A program made the position numbers and the translations under genes. Shown here in pieces: positions 27,774 to 37,821 of a stretch of DNA of 64,000 bases (positions within the stretch are counted from its first letter, which is position 1; each line of letters starts with the position of its first letter). Source of the stretch: Halothiobacillus sp. (lineage in GTDB: Bacteria; Pseudomonadota; Gammaproteobacteria; Halothiobacillales; Halothiobacillaceae). The DNA is taken from NCBI GenBank assembly GCA_023255735.1, contig JAGDVP010000012.1, positions 231,477 to 295,476 on the forward strand, in the 5' to 3' direction. The notes beneath the pieces were generated by a model, which had not been told where the DNA came from, searched no databases, and saw only the letters and a list, made by a program, of their open reading frames with translations.

Positions 27774-28958
27774 GTGCATCAGTCTGAACTTAATGGCCAG
27801 AAGCTTGCATCCCTTGCATTAGATTATGTGCAGGTTATTTCCCCGTATGTCATTGGCAAGCCAATTGATGAGGTGGCGCGCGAATTTGGATTAACCGATA
27901 TTCTCAAACTGGCCTCAAATGAAAACCCCCTCGGTGCCAGCCCGAGTGCTCGCCGAGCGATTCAAGATTTAGCCGATTTGCATATTTATCCCGACGGCGG
28001 TGGCTTTGCCTTGAAAGCGGCGATTGCCCACGCATTTGATTGGGCACCCGTCGGTATTATTTTGGGTAATGGCTCCAACGATTTGTTAGAGCTTGTTGCG
28101 CGCGCCTTTTTAGCACCGGGTCGCAATGCCGTATTTTCGCAACATGCTTTTGCTGTGTATGCCTTAGCAACCCAAGCCACGGGCGCAAGCGCCAAAATTG
28201 TGCCAGCACTGCCCGCAACGCACCCCACCATGCCTTATGGTGCCGATTTAACCGCCATGGCCGCGGCGATTGATGACCACACTGCCGTCGTGTTTTTGGC
28301 CAATCCCAACAACCCAACCGGCACTTGGGTAGAAGAGGCGCAATTGCGCGCCTTTTTAAATGCAGTTCCGCCGCGGGTGTTGGTTGTGCTGGATGAGGCC
28401 TATAGCGAATATGTCGATCGCAGCCTGTACGCAGATGGGCGGTTCCCCGATGGTTTAAAGTTGGCGCGTGAATTTCCCAATGTGTTGGTAACCCGCACCT
28501 TTTCCAAAATTTATGGGCTGGCCGCGCTTCGAGTGGGATTTGCGGTTGGTGCGCCTGCGGTAATTGCCATGCTTGACCGGGTGCGCCAGCCCTTTAACGT
28601 CAATAGCTTAGCCCTTAAAGCTGCGCAAGCTGCGCTCGGTGATCATGAATTTATTGAGCGCAGCCGCGCCGTTAATGCGGCAGGGCTTGAGTTTATGCAG
28701 GCCGCGTTTGCCGCGCGAAACTTATCGGTGATTCCCTCGATGGCTAATTTTGTCACGGTGGCGGTGGGTGTTCCGGCGGGGCTTGTGTTCGATGCCTTGC
28801 TCAAAGAAGGGGTCATTATTCGCCCATTGGGCGGGAAAACCGACACCGGCGGGCTGTCTTGCCACATTCGCATCACCGTAGGCACTCAAGCGCAAAATGA
28901 GCGTGTGCTTGTGGCTTTGGATAAGGTGCTGGCTCAACTTCGAGCAGAGGTGCGCTAG
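27774..28958 (+). CDS. hisC: Histidinol-phosphate/aromatic aminotransferase
   Basis: 394 aa with a GTG start preceded by AAGG. It is a fold-type I PLP aminotransferase of the HisC family: LKLASNENPLG, FLANPNNPTGT, VLDEAYSEY and the PLP lysine in TFSKIYGLAALRVG. HisC acts in histidine synthesis. Paralogues placed between pheA and tyrA often transaminate phenylpyruvate and hydroxyphenylpyruvate or prephenate, so this copy may serve aromatic amino acids. No other his genes are nearby. Confidence 0.88.
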   Translation: MHQSELNGQKLASLALDYVQVISPYVIGKPIDEVAREFGLTDILKLASNENPLGASPSARRAIQDLADLHIYPDGGGFALKAAIAHAFDWAPVGIILGNGSNDLLELVARAFLAPGRNAVFSQHAFAVYALATQATGASAKIVPALPATHPTMPYGADLTAMAAAIDDHTAVVFLANPNNPTGTWVEEAQLRAFLNAVPPRVLVVLDEAYSEYVDRSLYADGRFPDGLKLAREFPNVLVTRTFSKIYGLAALRVGFAVGAPAVIAMLDRVRQPFNVNSLALKAAQAALGDHEFIERSRAVNAAGLEFMQAAFAARNLSVIPSMANFVTVAVGVPAGLVFDALLKEGVIIRPLGGKTDTGGLSCHIRITVGTQAQNERVLVALDKVLAQLRAEVR

Positions 28959-28960
28959 AT

Positions 28961-29848
28961 TTGGCTAAAGTTGAGCGGTTGGCATTAATCGGGCTTGGCC
29001 TGATCGGCGGTTCTTTAAGTTTGGCGCTCAAAAAAAATGAGCTGGTCGGTGAGGTAGTGGGCTACAGCCGGCAATTACCAACCCGCCTGCGTGCGCTGGA
29101 ATTGGGGCTGATTGACCGCCCGGCTGATTCAGTGGCAGAGGCGGTGCGTGGGGCGGATGTGGTATTTATTGCCACCCCGGTTCAAGCCATGGGGTCTGTG
29201 TTTCAAGCGATGGCCACAGCCCTTGAGCCGCACGCTTTAGTCACCGATGGCGGCAGTGTCAAAGGCAGCGTGGTGGCGGCAGCAAAAGCCGCTTTACCGT
29301 GTGCGCAGTGGGCGCAGTTCGTGCCGGGGCACCCCATTGCCGGCACCGAGCGCAGTGGTCCTGATGCCGCTTTTGCGAGCTTGTTTGTCGATCATCGCGT
29401 CATTTTGACGCCATTACCTGAAAACTCAGCGGCGCTTGTGGCGCGTGCTGTAGCGCTTTGGGAATCGGTCGGCGCGGTGGTTGAGCAAATGGCTGTGCAG
29501 CATCATGATCATGTGCTGGCTGCAACCAGCCATTTGCCCCATTTGGCGGCGTTTGGCATGGTTTCGGCCTTATCGCGGCTTGAAGAGCGCTACGAAGTAT
29601 TTCGCTATGCGGCCGGCGGCTTTCGCGATTTTACCCGCATCGCCAGCTCTGATCCGCAGATGTGGCGCGATATCTGCGTTGCCAATCGTGATGAATTACT
29701 ACCCATGCTCGATCATTATTTAGATGAACTGTTGCGCCTGCGCCATTTAATTGATGCCGGCGATTCTGCAGGGATTGAGCGTTTATTTGTGGATGCCAAA
29801 GCGGTGCGCGAGGCCTTATATCAGCCCGCACAAGCGCATCCTGACTAA
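28961..29848 (+). CDS. tyrA: Prephenate dehydrogenase
   Basis: 295 aa with a TTG start 2 bp after the hisC stop. No ATG or GTG fits, because the Rossmann motif LALIGLGLIGGSLSLAL begins at residue 7. The prephenate-site segment GHPIAGTERSGPDAA follows. There is no chorismate mutase domain and no clear ACT domain, so this is the monofunctional (or cyclohexadienyl) dehydrogenase producing 4-hydroxyphenylpyruvate. The rare start may set its level relative to hisC. Confidence 0.9.
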   Translation: MAKVERLALIGLGLIGGSLSLALKKNELVGEVVGYSRQLPTRLRALELGLIDRPADSVAEAVRGADVVFIATPVQAMGSVFQAMATALEPHALVTDGGSVKGSVVAAAKAALPCAQWAQFVPGHPIAGTERSGPDAAFASLFVDHRVILTPLPENSAALVARAVALWESVGAVVEQMAVQHHDHVLAATSHLPHLAAFGMVSALSRLEERYEVFRYAAGGFRDFTRIASSDPQMWRDICVANRDELLPMLDHYLDELLRLRHLIDAGDSAGIERLFVDAKAVREALYQPAQAHPD

Positions 29849-29869
29849 TTTTACTAATTGAGTTGTTCT

Positions 29870-31228
29870 ATGAATACTGCAACGTCTGCGGTCATCTATC
29901 GCACCCAAGCCCAATGGGCGCCATTAACAGGGCGCCTGCGTGTGCCGGGTGACAAATCCATCTCTCATCGCGCCATTATGTTGGGGGCGCTGGCGGATGG
30001 CGTCACCGAAATTAGTGGTTTTTTGCAAGGGGAAGATAGTTTAAATACCTTGCGATGTTTTCGGGCAATGGGCGTTGATATTACCGAGCCGAACCAAGGT
30101 TTTGTTCAAGTTTTCGGGGTGGGTTTACAGGGTTTGCGCCCGCCTGCGCATCCCTTGTACGTAGGTAATTCCGGCACCTCCATGCGTTTGATGGCCGGTA
30201 TTTTGGCCGGGCAAGCCTTTGATACCGTGCTTGAGGGCGATGCGTCGTTGTCACGTCGGCCCATGCGCCGCGTCATCGAGCCGTTAACCCAGATGGGCGC
30301 GGTAATTGAATCAGCCGAGGGTGGGCGATCCCCGCTCACCATTCGCGGCGGGCGCAGGCTCAAGGCCATCAATTATGTCTTGCCCATGGCCAGTGCGCAG
30401 GTTAAATCTTGTGTGCTTTTGGCTGGGCTTTATGCGGCAGGCACCACCTGTGTCACCGAGCCTGCGCCCACGCGCGATCACACTGAACGCATGCTCACAG
30501 GGTTTGGTTATACCGTGCACCGAAGCACAGCAACCGCCTGCGTTGAGGGTGGCGGGCGCCTAACTTCAAGACAGATTGAAGTGCCGGCGGATATTTCTTC
30601 AGCGGCGTTTTTCATGGTTGCCGCCAGCATAGCGCCTGAGGCCGATCTTACCCTGTTGCACGTGGGCATCAACCCAACTCGCACCGGCATTATCGACATC
30701 TTAAAACTCATGGGGGCGGATATCACCCTGCACAATCCGCGTGATGTGGGCGGCGAGCCGGTTGCGGATATTCAAATTAAAAGCGCAGCCCTCCAGGGGA
30801 TTGATATTCCTGAATCTTTGGTACCTTTGGCCATTGATGAGTTTCCGGTTCTGTTTATTGCTGCGGCCTGCGCGGTAGGACGCACTGTGCTCACAGGCGC
30901 AGAAGAGCTGCGCGTCAAGGAATCCGACCGCATTGCGGTGATGGCCGATGGTTTGCAAAAACTCGGCATTAACGCCACGCCAACCTTTGATGGCATGGTG
31001 ATTGAAGGGCAGGGCGCGGCAGCGCTGCCCTTTGGCACGGCTGAAATTTGGAGCCAAGGGGATCACCGAATCGCCATGGCCTTTGCGGTCGCAGGCTTGC
31101 GTGCGCATGGCGAGATTACGATTCATAACTGCGAGTTTGTTGAAACGTCGTTTCCGGGTTTTGCCGCGCTGTTTCGGGGTTGTGGCGGCGGGCTGCAAGA
31201 TACCGTAGCGCATGAGGTGAGCGCATGA
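29870..31228 (+). CDS. aroA: 3-phosphoshikimate 1-carboxyvinyltransferase (EPSP synthase), class II-like
   Basis: 452 aa from the ATG at 29870; a TTG at 29858 is also in frame. It condenses shikimate-3-phosphate with PEP. Visible are PGDKSISHRA, YVGNSGTSMRL, MASAQVKS, TRDHTERM, NPTRTG and EELRVKESDR. The set GDKS, SAQVK, RDHT and NPTR is that described for class II EPSP synthases, the less glyphosate-sensitive type, rather than the E. coli class I form. It lies between tyrA and cmk and its stop overlaps the cmk start. Confidence 0.93.
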   Translation: MNTATSAVIYRTQAQWAPLTGRLRVPGDKSISHRAIMLGALADGVTEISGFLQGEDSLNTLRCFRAMGVDITEPNQGFVQVFGVGLQGLRPPAHPLYVGNSGTSMRLMAGILAGQAFDTVLEGDASLSRRPMRRVIEPLTQMGAVIESAEGGRSPLTIRGGRRLKAINYVLPMASAQVKSCVLLAGLYAAGTTCVTEPAPTRDHTERMLTGFGYTVHRSTATACVEGGGRLTSRQIEVPADISSAAFFMVAASIAPEADLTLLHVGINPTRTGIIDILKLMGADITLHNPRDVGGEPVADIQIKSAALQGIDIPESLVPLAIDEFPVLFIAAACAVGRTVLTGAEELRVKESDRIAVMADGLQKLGINATPTFDGMVIEGQGAAALPFGTAEIWSQGDHRIAMAFAVAGLRAHGEITIHNCEFVETSFPGFAALFRGCGGGLQDTVAHEVSA

Positions 31229-31887
31229 TTCCCATTATTACCATTGATGGCCCCAGTGGCTCCGGCAAAGGCACGCTGGCGTGCAGGCTGGCGCAGCGTC
31301 TAGGTTTTCATTTGCTTGACTCAGGCGCGTTGTACCGGCTCACGGCACTTGCGGCAAAAAAACAACAGATTGATCTCGTCTCGCCACAAGTCGCTGCGAT
31401 AGCAGAGGCGCTTAACGTGCGGTTCGATGCCGATGGCGCGGCTTTTTTAGATGAAGTTTGTATCGATTCCGTGTTGCGTACCGAGCAAACCGGCGCCATG
31501 GCGTCACAAATAGCCGCGAGAGCCGATGTTCGAGCCGCTCTGCTCGCGCGGCAACGCGCATTCGCCAAAGCGCCGGGGTTAGTGGCCGATGGCCGAGATA
31601 TGGGTACGGTTGTCTTTACCGATGCTAAAGCAAAATTTTTTTTAGATGCCAGTGCAGAAATTCGTGCCGAGCGGCGTTATAAACAGTTGATCGGGAATGG
31701 TTTAAGTGCTAATTTAGCCGCCCTCATCGAAGAGATACAAGCACGAGATGATCGGGATCGAAATCGGGCGATTGCGCCATTGATTCCCGCCCCCGATGCC
31801 TTGGTGATTGATTCAACTCTTCTCACGATTGAGGCCGTCGAAGCGCAGATGATGGATTTCATTCGCGCCAAAGGTGTTATCACCTGA
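31225..31887 (+). CDS. cmk: Cytidylate kinase
   Basis: 220 aa. It phosphorylates CMP and dCMP. The P-loop is in TIDGPSGSGKGTLA near the N-terminus, followed by DSGALYR (substrate site) and VADGRDMGTVVF (NMP-binding). The ATG overlaps the aroA stop as ATGA. The aroA-cmk-rpsA order is conserved across Gammaproteobacteria. Confidence 0.95.
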   Translation: MIPIITIDGPSGSGKGTLACRLAQRLGFHLLDSGALYRLTALAAKKQQIDLVSPQVAAIAEALNVRFDADGAAFLDEVCIDSVLRTEQTGAMASQIAARADVRAALLARQRAFAKAPGLVADGRDMGTVVFTDAKAKFFLDASAEIRAERRYKQLIGNGLSANLAALIEEIQARDDRDRNRAIAPLIPAPDALVIDSTLLTIEAVEAQMMDFIRAKGVIT

Positions 31888-32007
31888 CGTTTTTTTAGAT
31901 GTTTTTTTCGGACTGCCAACCCAAGGATGCGGACTGGCCAGCCTTTTAACCACCACGACAGACAGTCATTCGGAGCGTCTGGTCGTATTTTTTGGAACGA
32001 TGTTTAC

Positions 32008-33687
32008 ATGTCAGCTCAATTTGAAAGCTTTGCCGATCTTTTTGAAGAAAGTCAAAAAAATGCAGTGATGCAACCGGGCGCCATTATCGAAGGCACGGTT
32101 GTTGCGATTAACGGCGATTACGTCGTGATTGATACTGGTTTGAAATCTGAAGGCGTGATCCCCGCCATCGAATTTTTAGACGAAAACGGCGAAATGACCG
32201 TTAAAGTCGGCGATAAAGTCGATGTGGCGCTCGAATCGGTTGAAGATGGCTTTGGTGAAACCAAGCTCTCCCGCGAGAAAGCCCTGCGTGCCCGCGCGTG
32301 GACCACCCTCGAAAAATCCTTCAAAAACGAAGAAATTGTCACCGGTCGCATTACCGGCAAAGTCAAAGGCGGCTTTACCGTCGAAATGGGCGAAATCCGC
32401 GCGTTCTTGCCGGGCTCATTGGTCGATGTGCGTCCGATCCGTGACACCACCTACCTTGAAGGCAAGGATGTCGAATTCAAAATCATCAAACTCGACCAAA
32501 AACGCAACAACGTGGTCGTTTCTCGTCGTGCCGTGGTTGAACAGGAGTACAGCGCCGAACGCGATGCGCTGCTCGATCAACTGCAAGAAGGCATGGTGTT
32601 GCGCGGTGTGGTTAAAAACCTCACCGATTACGGCGCCTTCCTTGACTTGGGCGGCATCGACGGCTTGCTCCACATTACCGACATGGCGTGGAAGCGTGTT
32701 AAACATCCCTCTGAAGTCGTCGCGATTGGCGATGAAGTGGATGTCAAGGTATTGAAATTTGACCGTGATCGTAACCGCGTATCATTGGGCATGAAGCAGA
32801 TGGGTGAAGATCCTTGGAGCGATTTAGCGCGCCGCTTCCCGATTGGTGCTCGCTTCTTCGGCAAAGTCACCAACTTAACCGATTATGGCTGCTTTGTTGA
32901 AATCGACAATGGCGTTGAAGGCTTGGTGCACGTATCCGAAATGGATTGGACCAACAAAAACGTTAACCCAGGCAAAGTGGTGTCGGTGGGTGATGAAACT
33001 GAAGTTGTCATTTTGGACATCGATGAAGAACGCCGCCGTATTTCTTTGGGCATGAAACAGTGCCAAGCGAATCCTTGGGATGCGTTTGCTTCTACCCATC
33101 AGAAAGGTGACAAAGTCAGCGGTCAGATTAAATCTATCACCGACTTTGGTGTGTTTATCGGCCTTGAAGGCGGTATTGACGGCCTGATTCACCTATCGGA
33201 TTTGTCTTGGAATGAATCCGGTGAAGAAGCCGTGCGCCAATTCAAGAAAGGTGAAGAGATTGAAGCGGTTGTCATTGCCATTGACCCTGAGCGTGAGCGC
33301 ATTTCATTGGGTCTCAAGCAGTTAGAAAGCGATCCGATTGGTGATTTCTCTGCGGATAACCAAAAGGGCAAAATCATCAACGGTACCGTGCGTGAAGTGG
33401 ATGCGCGCGGCGCGGTGATTGATTTGGGCAATGGCGTTGAAGGCTATTTGCGCGCTTCGGATATCTCGCGTGATCGTATTGATGACGCCCGCACCGTGCT
33501 CAAAGAAGGCGATGCGATCGAGGCGAAAGTGATGGGTGTTGATCGTAAAAACCGCATGGTGAGCTTGTCCATTCGCGCTAAAGATTCACAAGAGGAATCT
33601 GAAGCGATGGAAGAGATGAGCCGCACCACGGTGAGCAACCCAACTTTAGGTGATTTGCTGAAAGAACAACTCAATCGCGCGGATTAA
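32008..33687 (+). CDS. rpsA: 30S ribosomal protein S1
   Basis: 559 aa (E. coli S1 557) from the ATG at 32008. The upstream in-frame reading from 31927 has no family support. Six S1 RNA-binding repeats are visible, each with a GxVxxVxDYGxFV-like core, and the first two are the divergent ribosome-binding repeats. There is no strong Shine-Dalgarno sequence, as is usual for rpsA, whose leader is recognised structurally and autoregulated by S1. It delivers mRNA to the 30S subunit. Confidence 0.96.
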   Translation: MSAQFESFADLFEESQKNAVMQPGAIIEGTVVAINGDYVVIDTGLKSEGVIPAIEFLDENGEMTVKVGDKVDVALESVEDGFGETKLSREKALRARAWTTLEKSFKNEEIVTGRITGKVKGGFTVEMGEIRAFLPGSLVDVRPIRDTTYLEGKDVEFKIIKLDQKRNNVVVSRRAVVEQEYSAERDALLDQLQEGMVLRGVVKNLTDYGAFLDLGGIDGLLHITDMAWKRVKHPSEVVAIGDEVDVKVLKFDRDRNRVSLGMKQMGEDPWSDLARRFPIGARFFGKVTNLTDYGCFVEIDNGVEGLVHVSEMDWTNKNVNPGKVVSVGDETEVVILDIDEERRRISLGMKQCQANPWDAFASTHQKGDKVSGQIKSITDFGVFIGLEGGIDGLIHLSDLSWNESGEEAVRQFKKGEEIEAVVIAIDPERERISLGLKQLESDPIGDFSADNQKGKIINGTVREVDARGAVIDLGNGVEGYLRASDISRDRIDDARTVLKEGDAIEAKVMGVDRKNRMVSLSIRAKDSQEESEAMEEMSRTTVSNPTLGDLLKEQLNRAD

Positions 33688-33709
33688 TTGGCCGTTTGAG
33701 TGCGCAATG

Positions 33710-33737
33710 AACGCCATCATTCGAGATGGCGTTTTTT
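33710..33737 (+). terminator. Rho-independent terminator of rpsA
   Basis: A 9-bp perfect stem, AACGCCATC/GATGGCGTT, with a 6-nt loop is followed by a T-run. It sits 22 bp after the rpsA stop. Confidence 0.9.
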
Positions 33738-33902
33738 GTTCTATCGACGCGGTTAATCGCCGCCGCTATAAAACAACATCGAAAATGCAGGGTGCAGTGC
33801 CGTGTTTTTTCTGGGTTGGTTTAAGCACAACAGCAAGACGAGCCGCAACCGGCGCTCCTAACTATTTATAGTCACTAAAATCAATAAAATGGGATGACTG
33901 GC

Positions 33903-34208
33903 ATGACAAAATCTGAATTGATTGACCGATTGGCTGATCGGCAAAAATATCTTTCGATCCGCGATATCGATACCTCGGTGAAGCTGATGCTGGAAGAAAT
34001 GATCGCCGCCATGGCGCGCGGCGAACGGATTGAAATTCGTGGTTTTGGGAGTTTTTCTTTGAATTTTCGCCAGCCGCGGATTGGTCGAAATCCCAAATCG
34101 GGCGAAAGCGTATCGCTTGAATCAAAATATGTGCCGCATTTCAAACCCGGTAAAGAGCTGCGTGAACGGGTGAACGAGAAGGCTGGCCAAATCATTCGCA
34201 GCGAATAA
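33903..34208 (+). CDS. ihfB: Integration host factor subunit beta
   Basis: 101 aa from the second ATG of the frame (33903), giving the usual [11 protein letters not shown] start. It is a DNA-bending HU/IHF fold protein with [10 protein letters not shown] and [11 protein letters not shown], the proline-tipped beta arm. It works as a heterodimer with IHF-alpha, encoded at 53614 in this same window. The rpsA-ihfB order is standard; the rpsA terminator implies its own promoter in the 33740-33890 gap. Confidence 0.94.
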   Translation: MTKSELIDRLADRQKYLSIRDIDTSVKLMLEEMIAAMARGERIEIRGFGSFSLNFRQPRIGRNPKSGESVSLESKYVPHFKPGKELRERVNEKAGQIIRSE

Positions 34209-34218
34209 GAGCCGACGC

Positions 34219-34908
34219 ATGTCCTCGCTTTATGTGGCCTTAGATTTCTCTGATCCAAGCCAAGCCCTGACACTTGCGGATCTATTAGATGCACAAAGTT
34301 GCGGCTTAAAGGTAGGCAAAGAGCTCTTTGTGCGCGGCGGGCCTAACTTGGTTCGCACTTTAGTCGATCGCGGTTTTGATGTTTTTTTAGATCTTAAATT
34401 TCACGATATTCCGCATACCGTGGCACAAGCGTGCTTAGCGGCTTGTGATTTAGGCGTGCGGGTTGTGAATGTGCATGCCGCCGGTGGCCGCGCCATGTTG
34501 AATGCCGCGCGCGATGCGGTACCGCAAACGCCGGGCGCCCCCGCCTTAATTGCCGTCACTGTATTGACCTCAATGGATGAAACTGCGCTGGCTGAGGTGG
34601 GTATTGCTCGCCCTCTGGCCGAACAAGTTCAGCTCTTAGCGGGTTTGGCCTTTGATGCGGGTTTAGATGGGGTTGTGTGCTCGGCATGGGAAGCTCGGGC
34701 CATGCGCACCCTGTTTGATCGGCCAAACCCCGTTATTATCACGCCAGGTATTCGCCCGCCAGGCTCTGCCTTAGATGATCAATCGCGCGTGATGGCTCCC
34801 TCTGACGCCATGGCGGCCGGTGCCACCGCTTTGGTTGTGGGGCGCCCTATTACACGCGCAAGCGATCCTTCGGCCGTGGTTCAAGCGATTCTAGCAAGTT
34901 TGCGCTAA
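34219..34908 (+). CDS. pyrF: Orotidine 5'-phosphate decarboxylase
   Basis: 229 aa. It converts OMP to UMP. The catalytic [11 protein letters not shown] segment (lysine-aspartate array), VNVHAAGG, and the phosphate-binding TPGIRPPG and VVGRPITRA are present. It starts 10 bp after ihfB and probably shares its transcript. It converges with mltF. Confidence 0.95.
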   Translation: MSSLYVALDFSDPSQALTLADLLDAQSCGLKVGKELFVRGGPNLVRTLVDRGFDVFLDLKFHDIPHTVAQACLAACDLGVRVVNVHAAGGRAMLNAARDAVPQTPGAPALIAVTVLTSMDETALAEVGIARPLAEQVQLLAGLAFDAGLDGVVCSAWEARAMRTLFDRPNPVIITPGIRPPGSALDDQSRVMAPSDAMAAGATALVVGRPITRASDPSAVVQAILASLR

Positions 34909-35009
34909 ATATCTTCGCGGGCGGTTTGATGAGCCAAGCGTTCATCTTGCCCAAGCGCTTATTTTCAACATTCGGAATGTGCCGGCTCTTTGTTGCGGGC
35001 TTGGTTGAT

Positions 35010-36593
35010 TTAATTGGGGGCGAATTCATGGGCGCTTACGGCTGAGTCAAGGTCGAACGCGCCATTGATTTTCTGGTTATGGATTTCAACCCAAATCATT
35101 AAATCATGCAGGGCACGGATGTTTTCGACGTACTGAATGGTGGCCTCGCCGCGCGCAAAGCCGTTGCGTAATTTGGCGTAAATTTTCGGGTTAGATAACT
35201 GCGTTAAGCGTTCGCGAATATCCCGCCAACGATTCGGATCGCCCCCTTGCTCGCGTGTGAGTTCAATTGCATCGTTTAAATGCCCAAGACCAATGTTATA
35301 GGCGGCAAGCGCAAGGTAAGTTAAATCGGGTTCGGATGCTTGATCGTTGATCTGGGTGCGCAGGTAATCTAGATATTTTGCTGCCGCCGTAATATTTTGT
35401 ACCGGGTTGCCGGGGTCGGTTAAGCCAATATAAGCAGCGGTCGGGGGCATGATTTGCATCATGCCGTAGGCGCCTTGCTCGGATTGGGCATCGGGCTGCC
35501 ATTTGGATTCTTGGTAGCCCATGGCGGCTAGGAGCCGCCAGTCGATTTGGTATTTTTTGCCCGCCGCCTTAAAAGCGCTTAAATAAGGCGAGATGCGTTG
35601 ATCGACATCATCGACAAATTGCTGGGCGAGCTTTTGATCGAGTTGCTCAAATTGCGCGTAATGCCGGTCGATCAAATTTTTGAGCTCGTTGTTCTGGCGG
35701 ATTTCAGTGAAAAATTTAACCGATGCGGTGTAGAGCGAGCGATCAGCTATGCGAGAAAATGCCCACGCAAAGGAAACAGGTGGGCCTAAATCGGTGGCAA
35801 TTCGGATTTTATTCGACATTTTTTGCCCCAGCATGGCCTCGTGTGAGAGCACAACGGCATAATCGACTGTGCCATTTTCGAGGGCTTGCAAGGTATTAAT
35901 GCCACTATCTTCGAGTTGAATGCGAATGGCATAATCAGGCTGCTCATGGCTGGTTTCGGCGGGCGATGCCTGCTCAATGCTGCTGAAAGGCACATTGAGC
36001 AGACCCTTATTGGATTGCTCGGTGAGCCAGTTTTGGCTATTGGAGCCTTGCTCAACGGCTAAGGGGGCATTGCCTATATCTTGCAAAGATTTAGGCTTTT
36101 CAACACCTTGACGATAAATAAGCTGCCGGCGAACCGATAAATAACTCGGCCCATACCGAAATTGTGCTTCGCGCCCGAGGCTAACAACCAACCCGGCCGC
36201 GGCAAAGTCCGCTTGATTACTGGCAACTAGGGCGTAGGCATCATCGATATTTTTAGCCACGATAAAATGCACGCCGAGCCCTAAATAGTGCGCAAAACGG
36301 GTCACCAGATCGTATTCAAGCCCTTGAGGGCGTGTTTTATCGGGTATATAAATGGTGGGGCTAATTAACGTGGCGACTCGCAGATACCCTCGCGTTTGGA
36401 TTTGCTCAAGCTGGGGTGTTTTGGTAAACGATTGGCTGAGTTCCGCTGCTGAGTTTTGGATGTTGGGCACGCTTGGCGGATAGGTTGTAAGCCACCAAAT
36501 CAGCGGCACAATCACAAGGCTACCGACGCCCAAGAGGCGTAGCCACCAAGGTGCTGTTGTTCTGGCTGGCAGCGGTTCTGGCGGGCTTGTCAC
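35010..36593 (-). CDS. mltF: Membrane-bound lytic murein transglycosylase F
   Basis: 527 aa (E. coli MltF 518). An N-terminal membrane anchor (about 17-37) is followed by an ABC-type solute-binding-like domain (about 60-310) and a C-terminal lytic transglycosylase domain (about 335-500). The catalytic glutamate is in MGYQESKWQ and the family motif in QGAYGMMQIMPPTA. It cleaves peptidoglycan glycan strands, forming 1,6-anhydromuramyl ends; the first domain regulates activity in response to muropeptides. It is last in a minus-strand run, 45 bp after ubiE. Confidence 0.92.
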   Translation of the reverse strand: MTSPPEPLPARTTAPWWLRLLGVGSLVIVPLIWWLTTYPPSVPNIQNSAAELSQSFTKTPQLEQIQTRGYLRVATLISPTIYIPDKTRPQGLEYDLVTRFAHYLGLGVHFIVAKNIDDAYALVASNQADFAAAGLVVSLGREAQFRYGPSYLSVRRQLIYRQGVEKPKSLQDIGNAPLAVEQGSNSQNWLTEQSNKGLLNVPFSSIEQASPAETSHEQPDYAIRIQLEDSGINTLQALENGTVDYAVVLSHEAMLGQKMSNKIRIATDLGPPVSFAWAFSRIADRSLYTASVKFFTEIRQNNELKNLIDRHYAQFEQLDQKLAQQFVDDVDQRISPYLSAFKAAGKKYQIDWRLLAAMGYQESKWQPDAQSEQGAYGMMQIMPPTAAYIGLTDPGNPVQNITAAAKYLDYLRTQINDQASEPDLTYLALAAYNIGLGHLNDAIELTREQGGDPNRWRDIRERLTQLSNPKIYAKLRNGFARGEATIQYVENIRALHDLMIWVEIHNQKINGAFDLDSAVSAHEFAPN

Positions 36594-36638
36594 GGCAAAT
36601 CGGCTCGCTTAATGGGCCGTGCAGGAATTACCCGCGTT

Positions 36639-37382
36639 TTAATACACATAGCCAATATGCAGGGCGACCACGCCCATGCTTAAATTAATCACATCGACAC
36701 GATCAAAACTGCTTTCCAGCATGAGTGCTTTTAAGGCTTCTTGATCGGGATGCATGCGGATGGATTCGGCCAAATACCGATAGCTATCGGCATCTTTTGC
36801 CAAAATTTTGCCCAAGGCGGGTAGGGCGGTGAACGAATAGAGATCGTAGGCCTTGCTAAGTAGGGGGGAGATGGGTTTTGAAAACTCCAGAACAACTGCC
36901 CGACCGCCGGGTTTGAGCACCCGCGCCATTTCTTTTAGCGCCATGCCTTTGTCGGTGACGTTGCGCAGGCCGAACCCGATGGTGACGCAATCAAAATGAT
37001 GGCCGGGAAAGGGCAAATACTGGGCATTGGCGAGGCAATAATCTACATTGCCGACCACGCCGGCATTATCGAGTTTGGCGCGCCCTTCACTGAGCATGCT
37101 TTGGTTGATGTCGGAGAGCACCACAAAACCTTTTTCCCCGACTAAACCGGCCATCTTGAGGGCTAAGTCCCCCGTGCCCGAGGCGAGATCAAGGGCGTGC
37201 ATGCCCCTGCGCAAACCGGTGTGCTCTAAAGCCACGCGCTTCCAGAGGCGGTGAATGCCAAATGACATGGCATCGTTCATTACATCATAGCGATTAGCCA
37301 CGGAATCAAACACTTGGCCTACTAATTTGGCCTTGTCTTCGAGCGGGACTTGGGTGTAGCCGAAATGGGTTTTTTCAGTCAT
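36639..37382 (-). CDS. ubiE: Ubiquinone/menaquinone biosynthesis C-methyltransferase
   Basis: 247 aa from the ATG at 37382, supported by AGGGAG and overlap with the DUF971 stop; the open frame starts earlier at 37433. It is a SAM methyltransferase with [27 protein letters not shown] (motif I) and [12 protein letters not shown], typical of UbiE. It carries out the ring C-methylation in ubiquinone (and menaquinone, if made) synthesis. With ubiG at 14800, two quinone genes lie in the window. Confidence 0.95.
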   Translation of the reverse strand: MTEKTHFGYTQVPLEDKAKLVGQVFDSVANRYDVMNDAMSFGIHRLWKRVALEHTGLRRGMHALDLASGTGDLALKMAGLVGEKGFVVLSDINQSMLSEGRAKLDNAGVVGNVDYCLANAQYLPFPGHHFDCVTIGFGLRNVTDKGMALKEMARVLKPGGRAVVLEFSKPISPLLSKAYDLYSFTALPALGKILAKDADSYRYLAESIRMHPDQEALKALMLESSFDRVDVINLSMGVVALHIGYVY

Positions 37383-37812
37383 GCGCGGCTCCCTGTGTGC
37401 CTTGAGCGGGTTTTGATGCGGCAAGCACATCAATGATGGGGGTGTTTTGGGGTTTTAATGCAACGTTGCGATCAAAACCGACTTGCGCTAATCGATTAAG
37501 ATACCCTTGCCAGAGCACACCGTGTTGCTGGCAAAGGGTGTGCAAGGTGCGCCAATCATATAAGCCGCTATCATGGCCATCATCAAAGGTGAATTTGAGT
37601 GCGTAGCGGCCAACGGGTTCAATCGCCAGGATTTTGACTTGCTCTTTGCCGAGCACCAGCATAGGCTCGCCGCCGCCGTGGCCGCGCACTTCGGCTGAGG
37701 GGCTGAACACGCGCAAATACTCGGCAGTCAGCGTGCCAGAGGTTGCATCGCTGAACGTGAGCGTGACGCTATTTTGTGGCTTGTGCCAAATGATGTCGGT
37801 TAAAAGAATCAT
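37375..37812 (-). CDS. DUF971 domain protein (gamma-butyrobetaine hydroxylase N-terminal-like)
   Basis: 145 aa. It has the small DUF971 fold: [20 protein letters not shown] followed by [21 protein letters not shown]. The same fold is found at the N-terminus of gamma-butyrobetaine hydroxylases and near iron-sulfur assembly proteins. Its role is unclear; an iron-sulfur or quinone link is inferred from context only. It lies 9 bp after hslU and overlaps ubiE by 8 bp, an hslVU-DUF971-ubiE order common in Gammaproteobacteria. Confidence 0.85.
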   Translation of the reverse strand: MILLTDIIWHKPQNSVTLTFSDATSGTLTAEYLRVFSPSAEVRGHGGGEPMLVLGKEQVKILAIEPVGRYALKFTFDDGHDSGLYDWRTLHTLCQQHGVLWQGYLNRLAQVGFDRNVALKPQNTPIIDVLAASKPAQGTQGAAHD

Positions 37813-37821
37813 GGGCTGAGT

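Noticed and set aside
30701-31213. 170-codon open frame antisense to aroA
   Set aside because: The plus strand is unmistakably aroA and the antisense product has no recognisable motif.
33802-33861. 19-codon GTG frame between rpsA and ihfB
   Set aside because: Composition looked protein-like, but there is no start signal or homology to justify it.
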